Shown: positions 34,899 through 49,618, counted from the first letter of the stretch. The stretch: 64,000 nt of DNA from Sinohyriopsis cumingii (GCA_028554795.2 CM068832.1:87695011-87759010), one strand, 5' to 3'. Program-made: numbers and translations. Notes: a model not told the origin generated them from the sequence alone.

Positions 34899-37809
34899 GC
34901 TGATTTTGCCTCCTTTAATTCCTTTATCATAAGCTACCTCTCCCTTTTAGATAAACACATTCCTCCTGTTTTTAACTCCATTTGATGTGCTATACTTAGT
35001 GTTTATATTTGGCATTTTTCTGTATTTTATTCCCCTAATTTCACCCCCCCCCCCCAATCCAACATAACCACTTATAAGCTGTGATTTACTATATCTGGTG
35101 ACTGATTGGCTTATTGAAACAATTTTATTCACATTACAAAGGAGGAAAGCTTACTATTTGTGTTACAATGAGGATGGGTAGGTGGACCTTTGTGTGAGGA
35201 CTGGTGGTTAGTGACCTCTTGTATCTGCAGATAGTGTAAAGTGGTCAAAGCTTATACTTTATAATAAGATTGGGTCATGTCCACTGGTCTCTGATGTTAA
35301 GTTCTGCACCTACCAAACAAATATAAATTCCTTTCTTTTAGGTGAATTGTACATTTTGAAGTAGGACAGGTGCATACTATTTGGTACATTGACCTTTGAC
35401 CTAGTTATTACATAATATGACATAATGTGATTTATCCCATATCACCTATGTGAAGTTCAATAAGTGCTGATATGAATAAGATACAACTCATAGTTGAAAG
35501 AATTCATTTTATTTCTAAAGATGATTTTGATGGTGAAGCAAAAGTATGAAAACAATAGTTCAAACAGCTCAATGACATTTCTATACACATTCATATAAGA
35601 CATAGGCTAGTACCTCATCAAATTGTTTTTCACAAGTGAGACTAAGTATATTTGTTACTTATACAGTCCCGAACTATTTCACAGATTATTTGAAAAATTA
35701 AGGTTTGCTATAGGTATAACGGTACCAATTGCGCAAGTCCAGGTGGGCGGAGCTTAAGGTGTATGGAACATTGTATTCAGAATTAAAGAACAACTCTAGC
35801 TGTGATTGGTGCATTATGTAAGAGTTGTACTTTCTGTTTGGCTTAAAAAAAATGTTGAACCTCTTGGCAACATGTGAGTTTGTGTTAATTTCTATCTAGA
35901 TCATATTTTGTATTTTTTATGATTTTTTTAAAATATGGTACACATGGCTGAAAATGTGCTTGTTGTGACTAGATAACTCTAACCACTGTCTAGTTCCAGT
36001 AGAGTTATCTCTCTTAAATGCAATGGAGTACCTGGTTATGTCATTGTCAAATTGACAATCTAGCATTGTTCTATATGGCAGTGTGTGACATGCATGCCCA
36101 GGTAGGACAGAAAGTATATTTATTTCACAGAACATTAGCATTGAGGTATATGGAGAAACAATTGGTACCGTGATACCTAAAGGAAAGAATAGCCTCACAG
36201 TGTATCCATAGAAACGCATACATGTGGGCGGCATTTATGAACTATACTAGTTTGATGTAGGAAAACAAATGTGTGCTGAACAGTTTTGGTCAAATATTGA
36301 AAGTTCTTTAAGAATAAAATGTATGAAATCTTCAGAAAATAGCAAAGGTTGGCTTTGGATGGGGACTTTTGATAACTATAGCTATGATAGATATAGACTT
36401 GTGTTACCTAATGCCTTTATGTATGTGCTGTTACCTCCTAGATTGGAATGCATGCAACAAAATAAGTTATGGAAACATAATATAGTTGATTTTGGCCAAA
36501 TATTGGCTATTTTACCTGCAAAAGATGAAAAATCATGTGTACAAAAACAGCTATCTTGTTCTTGTAAGGCATGCCATAAACCAGGATAGAGAACACTCTA
36601 AGTACACTTGTAGAGAGATCACTTGTACCATGTGGGATGTTCTGGCATGAGTAATTTTTAGGTAATTTATTAAGGATATGGTATTCCTTCAAACTTTGAT
36701 TTGAATCGTCCTGCTCTAATTGTCCTTTTTTTTTTTACACTTTCCTGCTTTGAAATTGTTCATGTAGTTAGTTCAGTTCTCTTGCATTCCCTTTTGTTGA
36801 AGTAGCAGTGAATACCAACAAACAAGAACAGTTTCCTTAAGTCATCATTTCCCATTGGCACTTGTATAAGCCCAATTATAATCTACTATTGACTTTCAAT
36901 TAATCCTATTTCTTTCTGTCAAGCTGCTCTTGTGGAATTTCCATGTTTGGTCCAACATTACAGAATGATAACCATTTTAGTCACACAGTGCGTATTCATT
37001 CCATTCAAATCCACACTGTTCTTGAAACTTTGCATCCCATCGCAAGAATCCAAATTGGCATGAGATGATATCTGCATGGTTATGGAAGGCTGCACTCTAC
37101 ATGCCGGCATTGTAGAAAATATGAACTATGTGATATGAAAGAGCTGCGTCATCTTAGAAATTAAAATTACATGACTCTTGAGGTCTCCACTAAATATAGG
37201 AGTCTAAATGTTAGGTTCTCACTTTATCAGTAATGTATTTTGAGATAATTTAATTGCAATGAAGTTAATACAGGTTGTTGATGAACTCATCTATATTACA
37301 TGGATACTGTATTAGAGGTTACCACACCTTATGTATATCATTCAGTTATCTCCCTTACACCAGTCATAACATTTCAAGGAAATAAAATCTCACATTTTCA
37401 GTGACTGGTTATGAAAATAAAGAGAAGATATGTGAAGTATTATATTAGCCCTCAATCTTGATGCAAATGTAAGTAGAAGCAGTTTAATAATTTCTCACAG
37501 TAAAGTTTACAAGTTTAAAAACTGATAAGGTATGTTCTGCTTGGATCTGAGATAAGTTTATCTCTATCTTATGCTAATTATTATTAAATTCTAATGTAGA
37601 AGAAATATACTTTATATGTATTTATATTATCTAAATTATTCACCCTTTTATATTAGATGGAAATGAACACAACTTCACTTGAAATTTGGGTACCTGTAAG
37701 GGATGTTATAGCACAGTTGCCTTTGGGCTGTCCTTGGACCTGTTGGGCCCTGCCCCATATATTTGTCCAAGGTAAGGTCATGAAACTTTCACTTCTCATT
37801 TCTCGCATT
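34899..37809 (+). repeat. Unit 13 (2,911 bp)
   Basis: C12 tract (35044-35055). An 8/10/13 group copy with TTTGAAAA near 35689, TTGAACC near 35855 and CTTCAAAC near 36688. Sense ORF 36269-36589; antisense ORF 35917-36234; exon-like block 37657-37771. Confidence 0.95.
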
Positions 37810-40720
37810 GCTGATTTTGCCTCCTTTAATTCCTTTATCATAAGCTACCTCTCCCTTTTAGATAAACACATTCCTCCTGTTTTTAACTCCATTTGATGTG
37901 CTATACTTAGTGTTTATATTTGGCATTTTTCTGTATTTTATTCCCCTAATTTCCCCCCCCCCCCCCAATCCAACATAACCACTTATAAGCTGTGATTTAC
38001 TATATCTGGTGACTGATTGGCTTATTGAAACAATTTTATTCACATTACAAAGGAGGAAAGCTTACTATTTGTGTTACAATGAGGATGAGTAGGTGGACCT
38101 TTGTGTGAGGACTGGTGGTTAGTGACCTCTTGTATCTGCAGATAGTGTAAAGTGGTCAAAGCTTATACTTTATAATAAGATTGGGTCATGTCCACTGGTC
38201 TCTGATGTTAAGTTCTGCACCTACCAAACAAATATAAATTCCTTTCTTTTAGGTGAATTGTACATTTTGAAGTAGGACAGGTACATACTATTTGGTACAT
38301 TGACCTTTGACCTAGTTATTACATAATATGACATAATGTGATTTATCCCATATCACCTATGTGAAGTTCAATAAGTGTTGATATGAATAAGATACAACTC
38401 ATAGTTGAAAGAATTCATTTTATTTCTAAAGATGATTTTGATGGTGAAGCAAAAGTATGAAAACAATAGTTCAAACAGCTCAATGACATTTCTATACACA
38501 TTCACATAAGACATAGGCTAGTACCTCATCAAATTGTTTTTCACAAGTGAGACTAAGTATATTTGTTACTTATACAGTCCCGAACTATTTCACAGATTAT
38601 TGGAAAAATTAAGGTTTGCTATAGGTATAACGGTACCAATTGCGCAAGTCCAGGTGGGCGGAGCTTAAGGTGTATGGAACATTGTATTCAGAATTAAAGA
38701 ACAACTCTAGCTGTGATTGGTGCATTATGTAAGAGTTGTACTTTCTGTTTGGCTTAAAAAAAATGTTGAGCCTCTTGGCAACATGTGAGTTTGTGTTAAT
38801 TTCTATCTAGATCATATTTTGTATTTTTTATGATTTTTTTAAAATATGGTACACATGGCTGAAAATGTGCTTGTTGTGACTAGATAACTCTAACCACTGT
38901 CTAGTTCCAGTAGAGTTATCTCTCTTAAATGCAATGGAGTACCTGGTTATGTCATTGTCAAATTGACAATCTAGCATTGTTCTATATGGCAGTGTGTGAC
39001 ATACATGCCCAGGTAGGACAGAAAGTATATTTATTTCACAGAACATTAGCATTGAGGTATATGGAGAAACAATTGGTACCGTGATACCTAAAGGAAAGAA
39101 TAGCCTCACAGTGTATCCATAGAAACGCATACATGTGGGCGGCATTTATGAACTATACTAGTCTGATGTAGGAAAACAAATGTGTGCTGAACAGTTTTGG
39201 TCAAATATTGAAAGTTCTTTAAGAATAAAATGTATGAAATCTTCAGAAAATAGCAAAGGTTGGCTTTGGATGGGGACTTTTGATAACTATAGCTATGATA
39301 GATATAGACTTGTGTTACCTGATGCCTTTATGTATGTGCTGTTACCTCCTAGATTGGAATGCATGCAACAAAATAAGTTATGGAAACATAATATAGTTGA
39401 TTTTGGCCAAATATTGGCTATTTTACCTGCAAAAGATGAAAAATCATGTGTACAAAAACAGCTATCTTGTTCTTGTAAGGCATGCCATAAACCAGGATAG
39501 AGAACACTCTAAGTACACTTGTAGAGAGATCACTTGTACCATGTGGGATGTTCTGGCATGAGTAATTTTTAGGTAATATATTAAGGATATGGTATTCCTT
39601 CACACTTTGATTTGAATCGTCCTGCTCTAATTGTCCTTTTTTTTTTTACACTTTCCTGCTTTGCAATTGTTCATGTAGTTAGTTCAGTTCTCTTGCATTC
39701 CCTTTTGTTGAAGTAGCAGTGAATACCAACAAACAAGAACAGTTTCCTTCAGTCATCATTTCCCATTGGCACTTGTATAAGCCCAATTATAATCTACTAT
39801 TGACTTTCAATTAATCCTATTTCTTTCTGTCAAGCTGCTCTTGTGGAATTTCCATGTTTGGTCCAACATTACAGAATGATAACCATTTTAGTCACACAGT
39901 GCGTATTCATTCCATTCAAATCCACACTGTTCTTGAAACTTTGCATCCCATCGCAAGAATCCAAATTGGCATGAGATGATATCTGCATGGTTATGGAAGG
40001 CTGCACTCTACATGCCGGCATTGTAGAAAATATGAACTATGTGATATGAAAGAGCTGCGTCATCTTAGAAATTAAAATTACATGACTCTTGAGGTCCCCA
40101 CTAAATATAGGAGTCTAAATGTTAGGTTCTCACTTTATCAGTAATGTATTTTGAGATAATTTAATTGCAATGAAGTTAATACAGGTTGTTGATGAACTCA
40201 TCTATATTACATGGATACTGTATTAGAGGTTACCACACCTTATGTATATCATTCAGTTATCTCCCTTACACCAGTCATAACATTTCAAGGAAATAAAATC
40301 TCACATTTTCAGTGACTGGTTATGAAAATAAAGAGAAGATTTGTGAAGTATTATATTAGCCCTCAATATTGATGCAAATGTAAGTAGAAGCAATTTAATA
40401 ATTTCTCACAGTAAAGTTTACAAGTTTAAAAACTGATAAGGTATGTTCTGCTTGGATCTGAGATAAGTTTATCTCTATCTTATGCTAATTATTATTAAAT
40501 TCTTATGTAGAAGAAATATACTTTATATGTATCTATATTATCTAAATTATTCACCCTTTTATATTAGATGGAAATGAACACAACTTCACTTGAAATTTGG
40601 GTACCTGTAAGGGATGTTATAGCACAGTTGCCTTTGGGCTGTCCTTGGACCTGTTGGGCCCTGCCCCATATATTTGTCCAAGGTAAGGTCATCAAACTTT
40701 CACTTCTCATTTCTCGCATT
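37810..40720 (+). repeat. Unit 14 (2,911 bp)
   Basis: C14 tract (37953-37966). At the level of visible markers it is the same as unit 11: GATGAGTAGG, GTGTTG, ACATACATG, ACTAGTCTG, TAATATATT, TTGCAATTG and CTTCAGTC. The 11-to-14 spacing is three units (about 8.7 kb). Sense ORF 39180-39500; antisense ORF 38828-39145; exon-like block 40568-40682. Confidence 0.95.
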
Positions 40721-43624
40721 GCTGATTTTGCCTCCTTTAATTCCTTTATCATAAGCTACCTCTCCCTTTTAGATAAACACATTCCTCCTGTTTTTAACTC
40801 CATTTGATGTGCTATACTTAGTGTTTATATTTGGCATTTTTCTGTATTTTATTCCCCTAATTTCACCCCCCAATCCAACATAACCACTTATAAGCTGTGA
40901 TTTACTATATCTGGTGACTGATTGGCTTATTGAAACAATTTTATTCACATTACAAAGGAGGAAAGCTTACTATTTGTGTTACAATGAGGATGGGTAGGTG
41001 GACCTTTGTGTGAGGACTGGTGGTTAGTGACCTCTTGTATCTGCAGATAGTGTAAAGTGCTCAAAGCTTATACTTTATAATAAGATTGGGTCATGTCCAC
41101 TGGTCTCTGATGTTAAGTTCTGCACCTACCAAACAAATATAAATTCCTTTCTTTTAGGTGAATTGTACATTTTGAAGTAGGACAGGTGCATACTATTTGG
41201 TACATTGACCTTTGACCTAGTTATTACATAATATGACATAATGTGATTTATCCCATATCACCTATGTGAAGTTCAATAAGTGCTGATATGAATAAGATAC
41301 AACTCATAGTTGAAAGAATTCATTTTATTTCTAAAGATGATTTTGATGGTGAAGCAAAAGTATGAAAACAATAGTTCAAACAGCTCAATGACATTTCTAT
41401 ACACATTCATATAAGACATAGGCTAGTACCTCATCAAATTGTTTTTCACAAGTGAGACTAAGTATATTTGTTACTTATACAGTCCCGAACTATTTCACAG
41501 ATTATTGGAAAAATTAAGGTTTTCTATAGGTATAACGGTACCAATTGCGCAAGTCCAGGTGGGCGGAGCTTAAGGTGTATGGAACATTGTATTCAGAATT
41601 AAAGAACAACTCTAGCTGTGATTGGTGCATTATGTAAGAGTTGTACTTTCTGTTTGGCTTAAAAAAATGTTGAGCCTCTTGGCAACATGTGAGTTTGTGT
41701 TAATTTCTATCTAGATCATATTTTGTATTTTTTATGATTTTTTTAAAATATGGTACACATGGCTGAAAATGTGCTTGTTGTGACTAGATAACTCTAACCA
41801 CTGTCTAGTTCCAGTAGAGTTATCTCTCTTAAATGCAATGGAGTACCTGGTTATGTCATTGTCAAATTGACAATCTAGCATTGTTCTATATGGCAGTGTG
41901 TGACATGCATGCCCAGGTAGGACAGAAAGTATATTTATTTCACAGAACATTAGCATTGAGGTATATGGAGAAACAATTGGTACCGTGATACCTAAAGGAA
42001 AGAATAGCCTCACAGTGTATCCATAGAAACGCATACATGTGGGCGGCATTTATGAACTATACTAGTTTGATGTAGGAAAACAAATGTGTGCTGAACAGTT
42101 TTGGTCAAATATTGAAAGTTCTTTAAGAATAAAATGTATGAAATCTTCAGAAAATAGCAAAGGTTGGCTTTGGATGGGGACTTTTGATAACTATAGCTAT
42201 GATAGATATAGACTTGTGTTACCTGATGCCGTTATGTATGTGCTGTTACCTCCTAGATTGGAATGCATGCAACAAAATAAGTTATGGAAACATAATATAG
42301 TTGATTTTGGCCAAATATTGGCTATTTTACCTGCAAAAGATGAAAAATCATGTGTACAAAAACAGCTATCTTGTTCTTGTAAGGCATGCCATAAACCAGG
42401 ATAGAGAACACTCTAAGTACACTTGTAGAGAGATCACTTGTACCATGTGGGATGTTCTGGCATGAGTAATTTTTAGGTAATATATTAAGGATATGGTATT
42501 CCTTCACACTTTGATTTGAATCGTCCTGCTCTAATTGTCCTTTTTTTTTTTACACTTTCCTGCTTTGAAATTGTTCATGTAGTTAGTTCAGTTCTCTTGC
42601 ATTCCCTTTTGTTGAAGTAGCAGTGAATACCAACAAACAAGAACAGTTTCCTTCAGTCATCATTTCCCATTGGCACTTGTATAAGCCCAATTATAATCTA
42701 CTATTGACTTTCAATTAATCCTATTTCTTTCTGTCAAGCTGCTCTTGTGGAATTTCCATGTTTGGTCCAACATTACAGAATGATAACCATTTTAGTCACA
42801 CAGTGCGTATTCATTCCATTCAAATCCACACTGTTCTTGAAACTTTGCATCCCATCGCAAGAATCCAAATTGGCATGAGATGATATCTGCATGGTTATGG
42901 AAGGCTGCACTCTTCATGCCGGCATTGTAGAAAATATGAACTATGTGATATGAAAGAGCTGCGTCATCTTAGAAATTAAAATTACATGACTCTTGAGGTC
43001 CCCACTAAATATAGGAGTCTAAATGTTAGGTTCTCACTTTATCAGTAATGTATTTTGAGATAATTTAATTGCAATGAAGTTAATACAGGTTGTTGATGAA
43101 CTCATCTATATTACATGGATACTGTATTAGAGGTTACCACACCTTATGTATATCATTCAGTTATCTCCCTTACACCAGTCATAACATTTCAAGGAAATAA
43201 AATCTCACATTTTCAGTGACTGGTTATGAAAATAAAGAGAAGATTTGTGAAGTATTATATTAGCCCTCAATATTGATGCAAATGTAAGTAGAAGCAATTT
43301 AATAATTTCTCACAGTAAAGTTTACAAGTTTAAAAACTGATAAGGTATGTTCTGCTTGGATCTGAGATAAGTTTATCTCTATCTTATGCTAATTATTATT
43401 AAATTCTAATGTAGAAGAAATATACTTTATATGTATCTATATTATCTAAATTATTCACCCTTTTATATTAGATGGAAATGAACACAACTTCACTTGAAAT
43501 TTGGGTACCTGTAAGGGATGTTATAGCACAGTTGCCTTTGGGCTGTCCTTGGACCTGTTGGGCCCTGCCCCATATATTTGTCCAAGGTAAGGTCATCAAA
43601 CTTTCACTTCTCATTTCTCGCATT
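40721..43624 (+). repeat. Unit 15 (2,904 bp)
   Basis: C6 tract (40866-40871). Private changes are AGTGCTC for AGTGGTC near 41058, a Phe-50 to Val change in the sense ORF (42084-42404) and TCTTCATG near 42912. It keeps TAATATATT and CTTCAGTC from the unit 14 side but returns to GAAATTG. Antisense ORF 41732-42049; exon-like block 43472-43586. Confidence 0.95.
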
Positions 43625-46527
43625 GCTGATTTTGCCTCCTTTAATTCCTTTATCATAAGCTACCTCTCCCTTTTAGATAAACACATTCCTCCTGTTTTTA
43701 ACTCCATTTGATGTGCTATACTTAGTGTTTATATTTGGCATTTTTCTGTATTTTATTCCCCTAATTTCACCCCCCAATCCAACATAACCACTTATAAGCT
43801 GTGATTTACTATATCTGGTGACTGATTGGCTTATTGAAACAATTTTATTCACATTACAAAGGAGGAAAGCTTACTATTTGTGTTACAATGAGGATGGGTA
43901 GGTGGACCTTTGTGTGAGGACTGGTGGTTAGTGACCTCTTGTATCTGCAGATAGTGTAAAGTGGTCAAAGCTTATACTTTATAATAAGATTGGGTCATGT
44001 CCACTGGTCTCTGATGTTAAGTTCTGCACCTACCAAACAAATATAAATTCCTTTTTTTTAGGTGAATTGTACATTTTGAAGTAGGACAGGTGCATACTAT
44101 TTGGTACATTGACCTTTGACCTAGTTATTACATAATATGACATAATGTGATTTATCCCATATCACCTATGTGAAGTTCAATAAGTGCTGATATGAATAAG
44201 ATACAACTCATAGTTGAAAGAATTCATTTTATTTCTAAAGATGATTTTGATGGTGAAGCAAAAGTATGAAAACAATAGTTCAAACAGCTCAATGACATTT
44301 CTATACACATTCATATAAGACATAGGCTAGTACCTCATCAAATTGTTTTTCACAAGTGAGACTAAGTATATTTGTTACTTATACAGTCCCGAACTATTTC
44401 ACAGATTATTGGAAAAATTAAGGTTTTCTATAGGTATAACGGTACCAATTGCGCAAGTCCAGGTGGGCGGAGCTTAAGGTGTATGGAACATTGTATTCAG
44501 AATTAAAGAACAACTCTAGCTGTGATTGGTGCATTATGTAAGAGTTGTACTTTCTGTTTGGCTTAAAAAAATGTTGAGCCTCTTGGCAACATGTGAGTTT
44601 GTGTTAATTTCTATCTAGATCATATTTTGTATTTTTTATGATTTTTTTAAAATATGGTACACATGGCTGAAAATGTGCTTGTTGTGACTAGATAACTCTA
44701 ACCACTGTCTAGTTCCAGTAGAGTTATCTCTCTTAAATGCAATGGAGTACCTGGTTATGTCATTGTCAAATTGACAATCTAGCATTGTTCTATATGGCAG
44801 TGTGTGACATGCATGCCCAGGTAGGACAGAAAGTATATTTATTTCACAGAACATTAGCATTGAGGTATATGGAGAAACAATTGGTACCGTGATACCTAAA
44901 GGAAAGAATAGCCTCACAGTGTATCCATAGAAACGCATACATGTGGGCGGCATTTATGAACTATACTAGTTTGATGTAGGAAAACAAATGTGTGCTGAAC
45001 AGTTTTGGTCAAATATTGAAAGTTCTTTAAGAATAAAATGTATGAAATCTTCAGAAAATAGCAAAGGTTGGCTTTGGATGGGGACTTTTGATAACTATAG
45101 CTATGATAGATATAGACTTGTGTTACCTAATGCCTTTATGTATGTGCTGTTACCTCCTAGATTGGAATGCATGCAATAAAATAAGTTATGGAAACATAAT
45201 ATAGTTGATTTTGGCCAAATATTGGCTATTTTACCTGCAAAAGATGAAAAATCATGTGTACAAAAACAGCTATCTTGTTCTTGTAAGGCATGCCATAAAC
45301 CAGGATAGAGAACACTCTAAGTACACTTGTAGAGAGATCACTTGTACCATGTGGGATGTTCTGGCATGAGTAATTTTTAGGTAATTTATTAAGGATATGG
45401 TATTCCTTCACACTTTGATTTGAATCGTCCTGCTGTAATTGTCCTTTTGTTTTTACACTTTCCTGCTTTGAAAATGTTCATGTAGTTAGTTCAGTTCTCT
45501 TGCATTCCCTTTTGTTGAAGTAGCAGTGAATACCAACAAACAAGAACAGTTTCCTTAAGTCATCATTTCCCATTGGCACTTGTATAAGCCCAATTATAAT
45601 CTACTATTGACTTTCAATTAATCCTATTTCTTTCTGTCAAGCTGCTCTTGTGGAATTTCCATGTTTGGTCCAACATTACAGAATGATAACCATTTTAGTC
45701 ACACAGTGCGTATTCATTCCATTCAAATCCACACTGTTCTTGAAACTTTGCATCCCATCGCAAGAATCCAAATTGGCATGAGATGATATCTGCATGGTTA
45801 TGGAAGGCTGCACTCTACATGCCGGCATTGTAGAAAATATGAACTATGTGATATGAAAGAGCTGCGTCATCTTAGAAATTAAAATTACATGACTCTTGAG
45901 GTCTGCACTGAATATAGGAGTCTAAATGTTAGGTTCTCACTTTATCAGTAATGTATTTTGAGATAATTTAATTGCAATGAAGTTAATACAGGTTGTTGAT
46001 GAACTCATCTATATTACATGGATACTGTATTAGAGGTTACCACACCTTATGTATATCATTCAGTTATCTCCCTTACACCAGTCATAACATTTCAAGGAAA
46101 TAAAATCTCACATTTTCAGTGACTGGTTATGAAAATAAAGAGAAGATATGTGAAGTATTATATTAGCCCTCAATCTTGATGCAAATGTAAGTAGAAGCAG
46201 TTTAATAATTTCTCACAGTAAAGTTTACAAGTTTAAAAACTGATAAGGTATGTTCTGCTTGGATCTGAGATAAGTTTATCTCTATCTTATGCTAATTATT
46301 ATTAAATTCTAATGTAGGAGAAATATACTTTATATGTATCTATATTATCTAAATTATTCACCCTTTTATATTAGATGGAAATGAACACAACTTCACTTGA
46401 AATTTGGGTACCTGTAAAGGATGTTATAGCACAGTTGCCTTTGGGCTGTCCTTGGACCTGTTGGGCCCTGCCCCATATATTTGTCCAAGGTAAGGTCATC
46501 AAACTTTCACTTCTCATTTCTCGCATT
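43625..46527 (+). repeat. Unit 16 (2,903 bp)
   Basis: C6 tract (43770-43775). The most privately diverged copy. A C-to-T change makes a TAA at 45177-45179 that cuts the sense ORF to 63 codons. The T tract is broken by a G (near 45449). Others are AAAATG near 45472, GTCTGCACTG near 45902 and GTAGGAG near 46314. Antisense ORF 44636-44953; exon-like block 46375-46489. Confidence 0.95.
44988..45179 (+). pseudogene. Truncated sense ORF of unit 16 (63 codons)
   Basis: Same frame as the 106-codon sense ORF, but a C-to-T change makes TAA at 45177-45179, removing the Lys/Cys-rich C-terminal 43 residues including the SCSCKACHKPG tail. The remainder of the frame downstream is intact, so this is a recent single-base event in one copy. 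Confidence 0.5.
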
Positions 46528-49435
46528 GCTGATTTTGCCTCCTTTAATTCCTTTATCATAAGCTACCTCTCCCTTTTAGATAAACACATTCCTCCTGTTT
46601 TTAACTCCATTTGATGTGCTATACTTAGTGTTTATATTTGGCATTTTTCTGTATTTTATTCCCCTAATTTCACCCACCCCCCAATCCAACATAACCACTT
46701 ATAAGCTGTGATTTACTATATCTGGTGACTGATTGGCTTATTGAAACAATTTTATTCACATTACAAAGGAGGAAAGCTTACTATTTGTGTTACAATGAGG
46801 ATGGGTAGGTGGACCTTTGTGTGAGGACTGGTGGTTAGTGACCTCTTGGGTCTGCAGATAGTGTAAAGTGGTCAAAGCTTATACTTTATAATAAGATTGG
46901 GTCATGTCCACTGGTCTCTGATGTTAAGTTCTGCACCTACCAAACAAATATAAATTCCTTTCTTTTAGGTGAATTGTACATTTTGAAGTAGGACAGGTAC
47001 ATACTATTTGGTACATTGACCTTTGACCTAGTTATTACATAATATGACATAATGTGATTTATCCCATATCACCTATGTGAAGTTCAATAAGTGCTGATAT
47101 GAATAAGATACAACTCATAGTTGAAAGAATTCATTTTATTTCTAAAGATGATTTTGATGGTGAAGCAAAAGTATGAAAACAATAGTTCAAACAGCTCAAT
47201 GACATTTCTATACACATTCACATAAGACATAGGCTAGTACCTCATCAAATTGTTTTTCACAAGTGAGACTAAGTATATTTGTTACTTATACAGTCCCGAA
47301 CTATTTCACAGATTATTGGAAAAATTAAGGTTTTCTATAGGTATAACGGTACCAATTGCGCAAGTCCAGGTGGGCGGAGCTTAAGGTGTATGGAACATTG
47401 TATTCAGAATTAAAGAACAACTCTAGCTGTGATTGGTGCATTATGTAAGAGTTGTACTTTCTGTTTGGCTTAAAAAAATGTTGAGCCTCTTGGCAACATG
47501 TGAGTTTGTGTTAATTTCTATCTAGATCATATTTTGTATTTTTTATGATTTTTTTAAAATATGGTACACATGGCTGAAAATGTGCTTGTTGTGACTAGAT
47601 AACTCTAACCACTGTCTAGTTCCAGTAGAGTTATCTCTCTTAAATGCAATGGAGTACCTGGTTATGTCATTGTCAAATTGACAATCTAGCATTGTTCTAT
47701 ATGGCAGTGTGTGACATGCATGCCCAGGTAGGACAGAAAGTATATTTATTTCACAGAACATTAGCATTGAGGTATATGGAGAAACAATTGGTACCGTGAT
47801 ACCTAAAGGAAAGAATAGCCTCACAGTGTATCCATAGAAACGCATACATGTGGGCGGCATTTATGAACTATACTAGTTTGATGTAGGAAAACAAATGTGT
47901 GCTGAACAGTTTTGGTCAAATATTGAAAGTTCTTTAAGAATAAAATGTATGAAATCTTCAGAAAATAGCAAAGGTTGGCTTTGGATGGGGACTTTTGATA
48001 ACTATAGCTATGATAGATATAGACTTGTGTTACCTAATGCCTTTATGTATGTGCTGTTACCTCCTAGATTGGAATGCATGCAACAAAATAAGTTATGGAA
48101 ACATAATATAGTTGATTTTGGCCAAATATTGGCTATTTTACCTGCAAAAGATGAAAAATCATGTGTACAAAAACAGCTATCTTGTTCTTGTAAGGCATGC
48201 CATAAACCAGGATAGAGAACACTCTAAGTACACTTGTAGAGAGATCACTTGTACCATGTGGGATGTTCTGGCATGAGCAATTTTTAGGTAATTTATTAAG
48301 GATATGGTATTCCTTCACACTTTGATTTGAATCGTCCTGCTCTAATTGTCCTTTTTTTTTTTACACTTTCCTGCTTTGAAATTGTTCATGTAGTTAGTTC
48401 AGTTCTCTTGCATTCCCTTTTGTTGAAGTAGCAGTGAATACCAACAAACAAGAACAGTTTCCTTAAGTCATCATTTCCCATTGGCACTTGTATAAGCCCA
48501 ATTATAATCTACTATTGACTTTCAATTAATCCTATTTCTTTCTGTCAAGCTGCTCTTGTGGAATTTCCATGTTTGGTCCAACATTACAGAATGATAACCA
48601 TTTTAGTCACACAGTGCGTATTCATTCCATTCAAATCCACACTGTTCTTGAAACTTTGCATCCCATCGCAAGAATCCAAATTGGCATGAGATGATATCTG
48701 CATGGTTATGGAAGGCTGCACTCTACATGCCGGCATTGTAGAAAATATGAACTATGTGATATGAAAGAGCTGCGTCATCTTAGAAATTAAAATTACATGA
48801 CTCTTGAGGTCTCCACTAAATATAGGAGTCTAAATGTTAGGTTCTCACTTTATCAGTAATGTATTTTGAGATAATTTAATTGCAATGAAGTTAATACAGG
48901 TTGTTGATGAACTCATCTATATTACATGGATACTGTATTAGAGGTTACCACACCTTATGTATATCATTCAGTTATCTCCCTTACACCAGTCATAACATTT
49001 CAAGGAAATAAAATCTCACATTTTCAGTGACTGGTTATGAAAATAAAGAGAAGATATGTGAAGTATTATATTAGCCCTCAATCTTGATGCAAATGTAAGT
49101 AGAAGCAGTTTAATAATTTCTCACAGTAAAGTTTACAAGTTTAAAAACTGATAAGGTATGTTCTGCTTGGATCTGAGATAAGTTTATCTCTATCTTATGC
49201 TAATTATTATTAAATTCTAATGTAGAAGAAATATACTTTATATGTATTTATATTATCTAAATTATTCACCCTTTTATATTAGATGGAAATGAACACAACT
49301 TCACTTGAAATGTGGGTACCTGTAAAGGATGTTATAGCACAGTTGCCTTTGGGCTGTCCTTGGACCTGTTGGGCCCTGCCCCATATATTTGTCCAAGGTA
49401 AGGTCATCAAACTTTCACTTCTCATTTCTCGCATT
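46528..49435 (+). repeat. Unit 17 (2,908 bp)
   Basis: Interrupted C tract (CCC-A-C6, near 46673-46682), recalling but not matching unit 1. Private CTTGGGTC near 46847. Carries the Met-10 exon-like variant (49283-49397) seen in units 1 and 5. Sense ORF 47895-48215; antisense ORF 47543-47860. Confidence 0.95.
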
Positions 49436-49618
49436 GCTGATTTTGCCTCCTTTAGTTCCTTTATCATAAGCTACCTCTCCCTTTTAGATAAACACATTCC
49501 TCCTGTTTTTAACTCCATTAGAATCTGTGCTATACTTAGTGTTTATATTTGGCATTTTTCTGTATTTTATTCCCCTAATTTCACCCCCCAATCCAACATA
49601 ACCACTTATAAGCTGTGA
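49283..49618 (+). other. Extended frame through the unit 18 start
   Basis: The frame that starts with the exon-like block of unit 17 normally ends at a TGA about 125 bp past the donor site. Here the local TGATG-to-AGAATCTG change near 49519 removes that stop and the frame runs on to 111 codons, through the C6 tract. Since the extension lies beyond the donor-like site, it is probably an intronic or non-coding accident. Confidence 0.4.
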
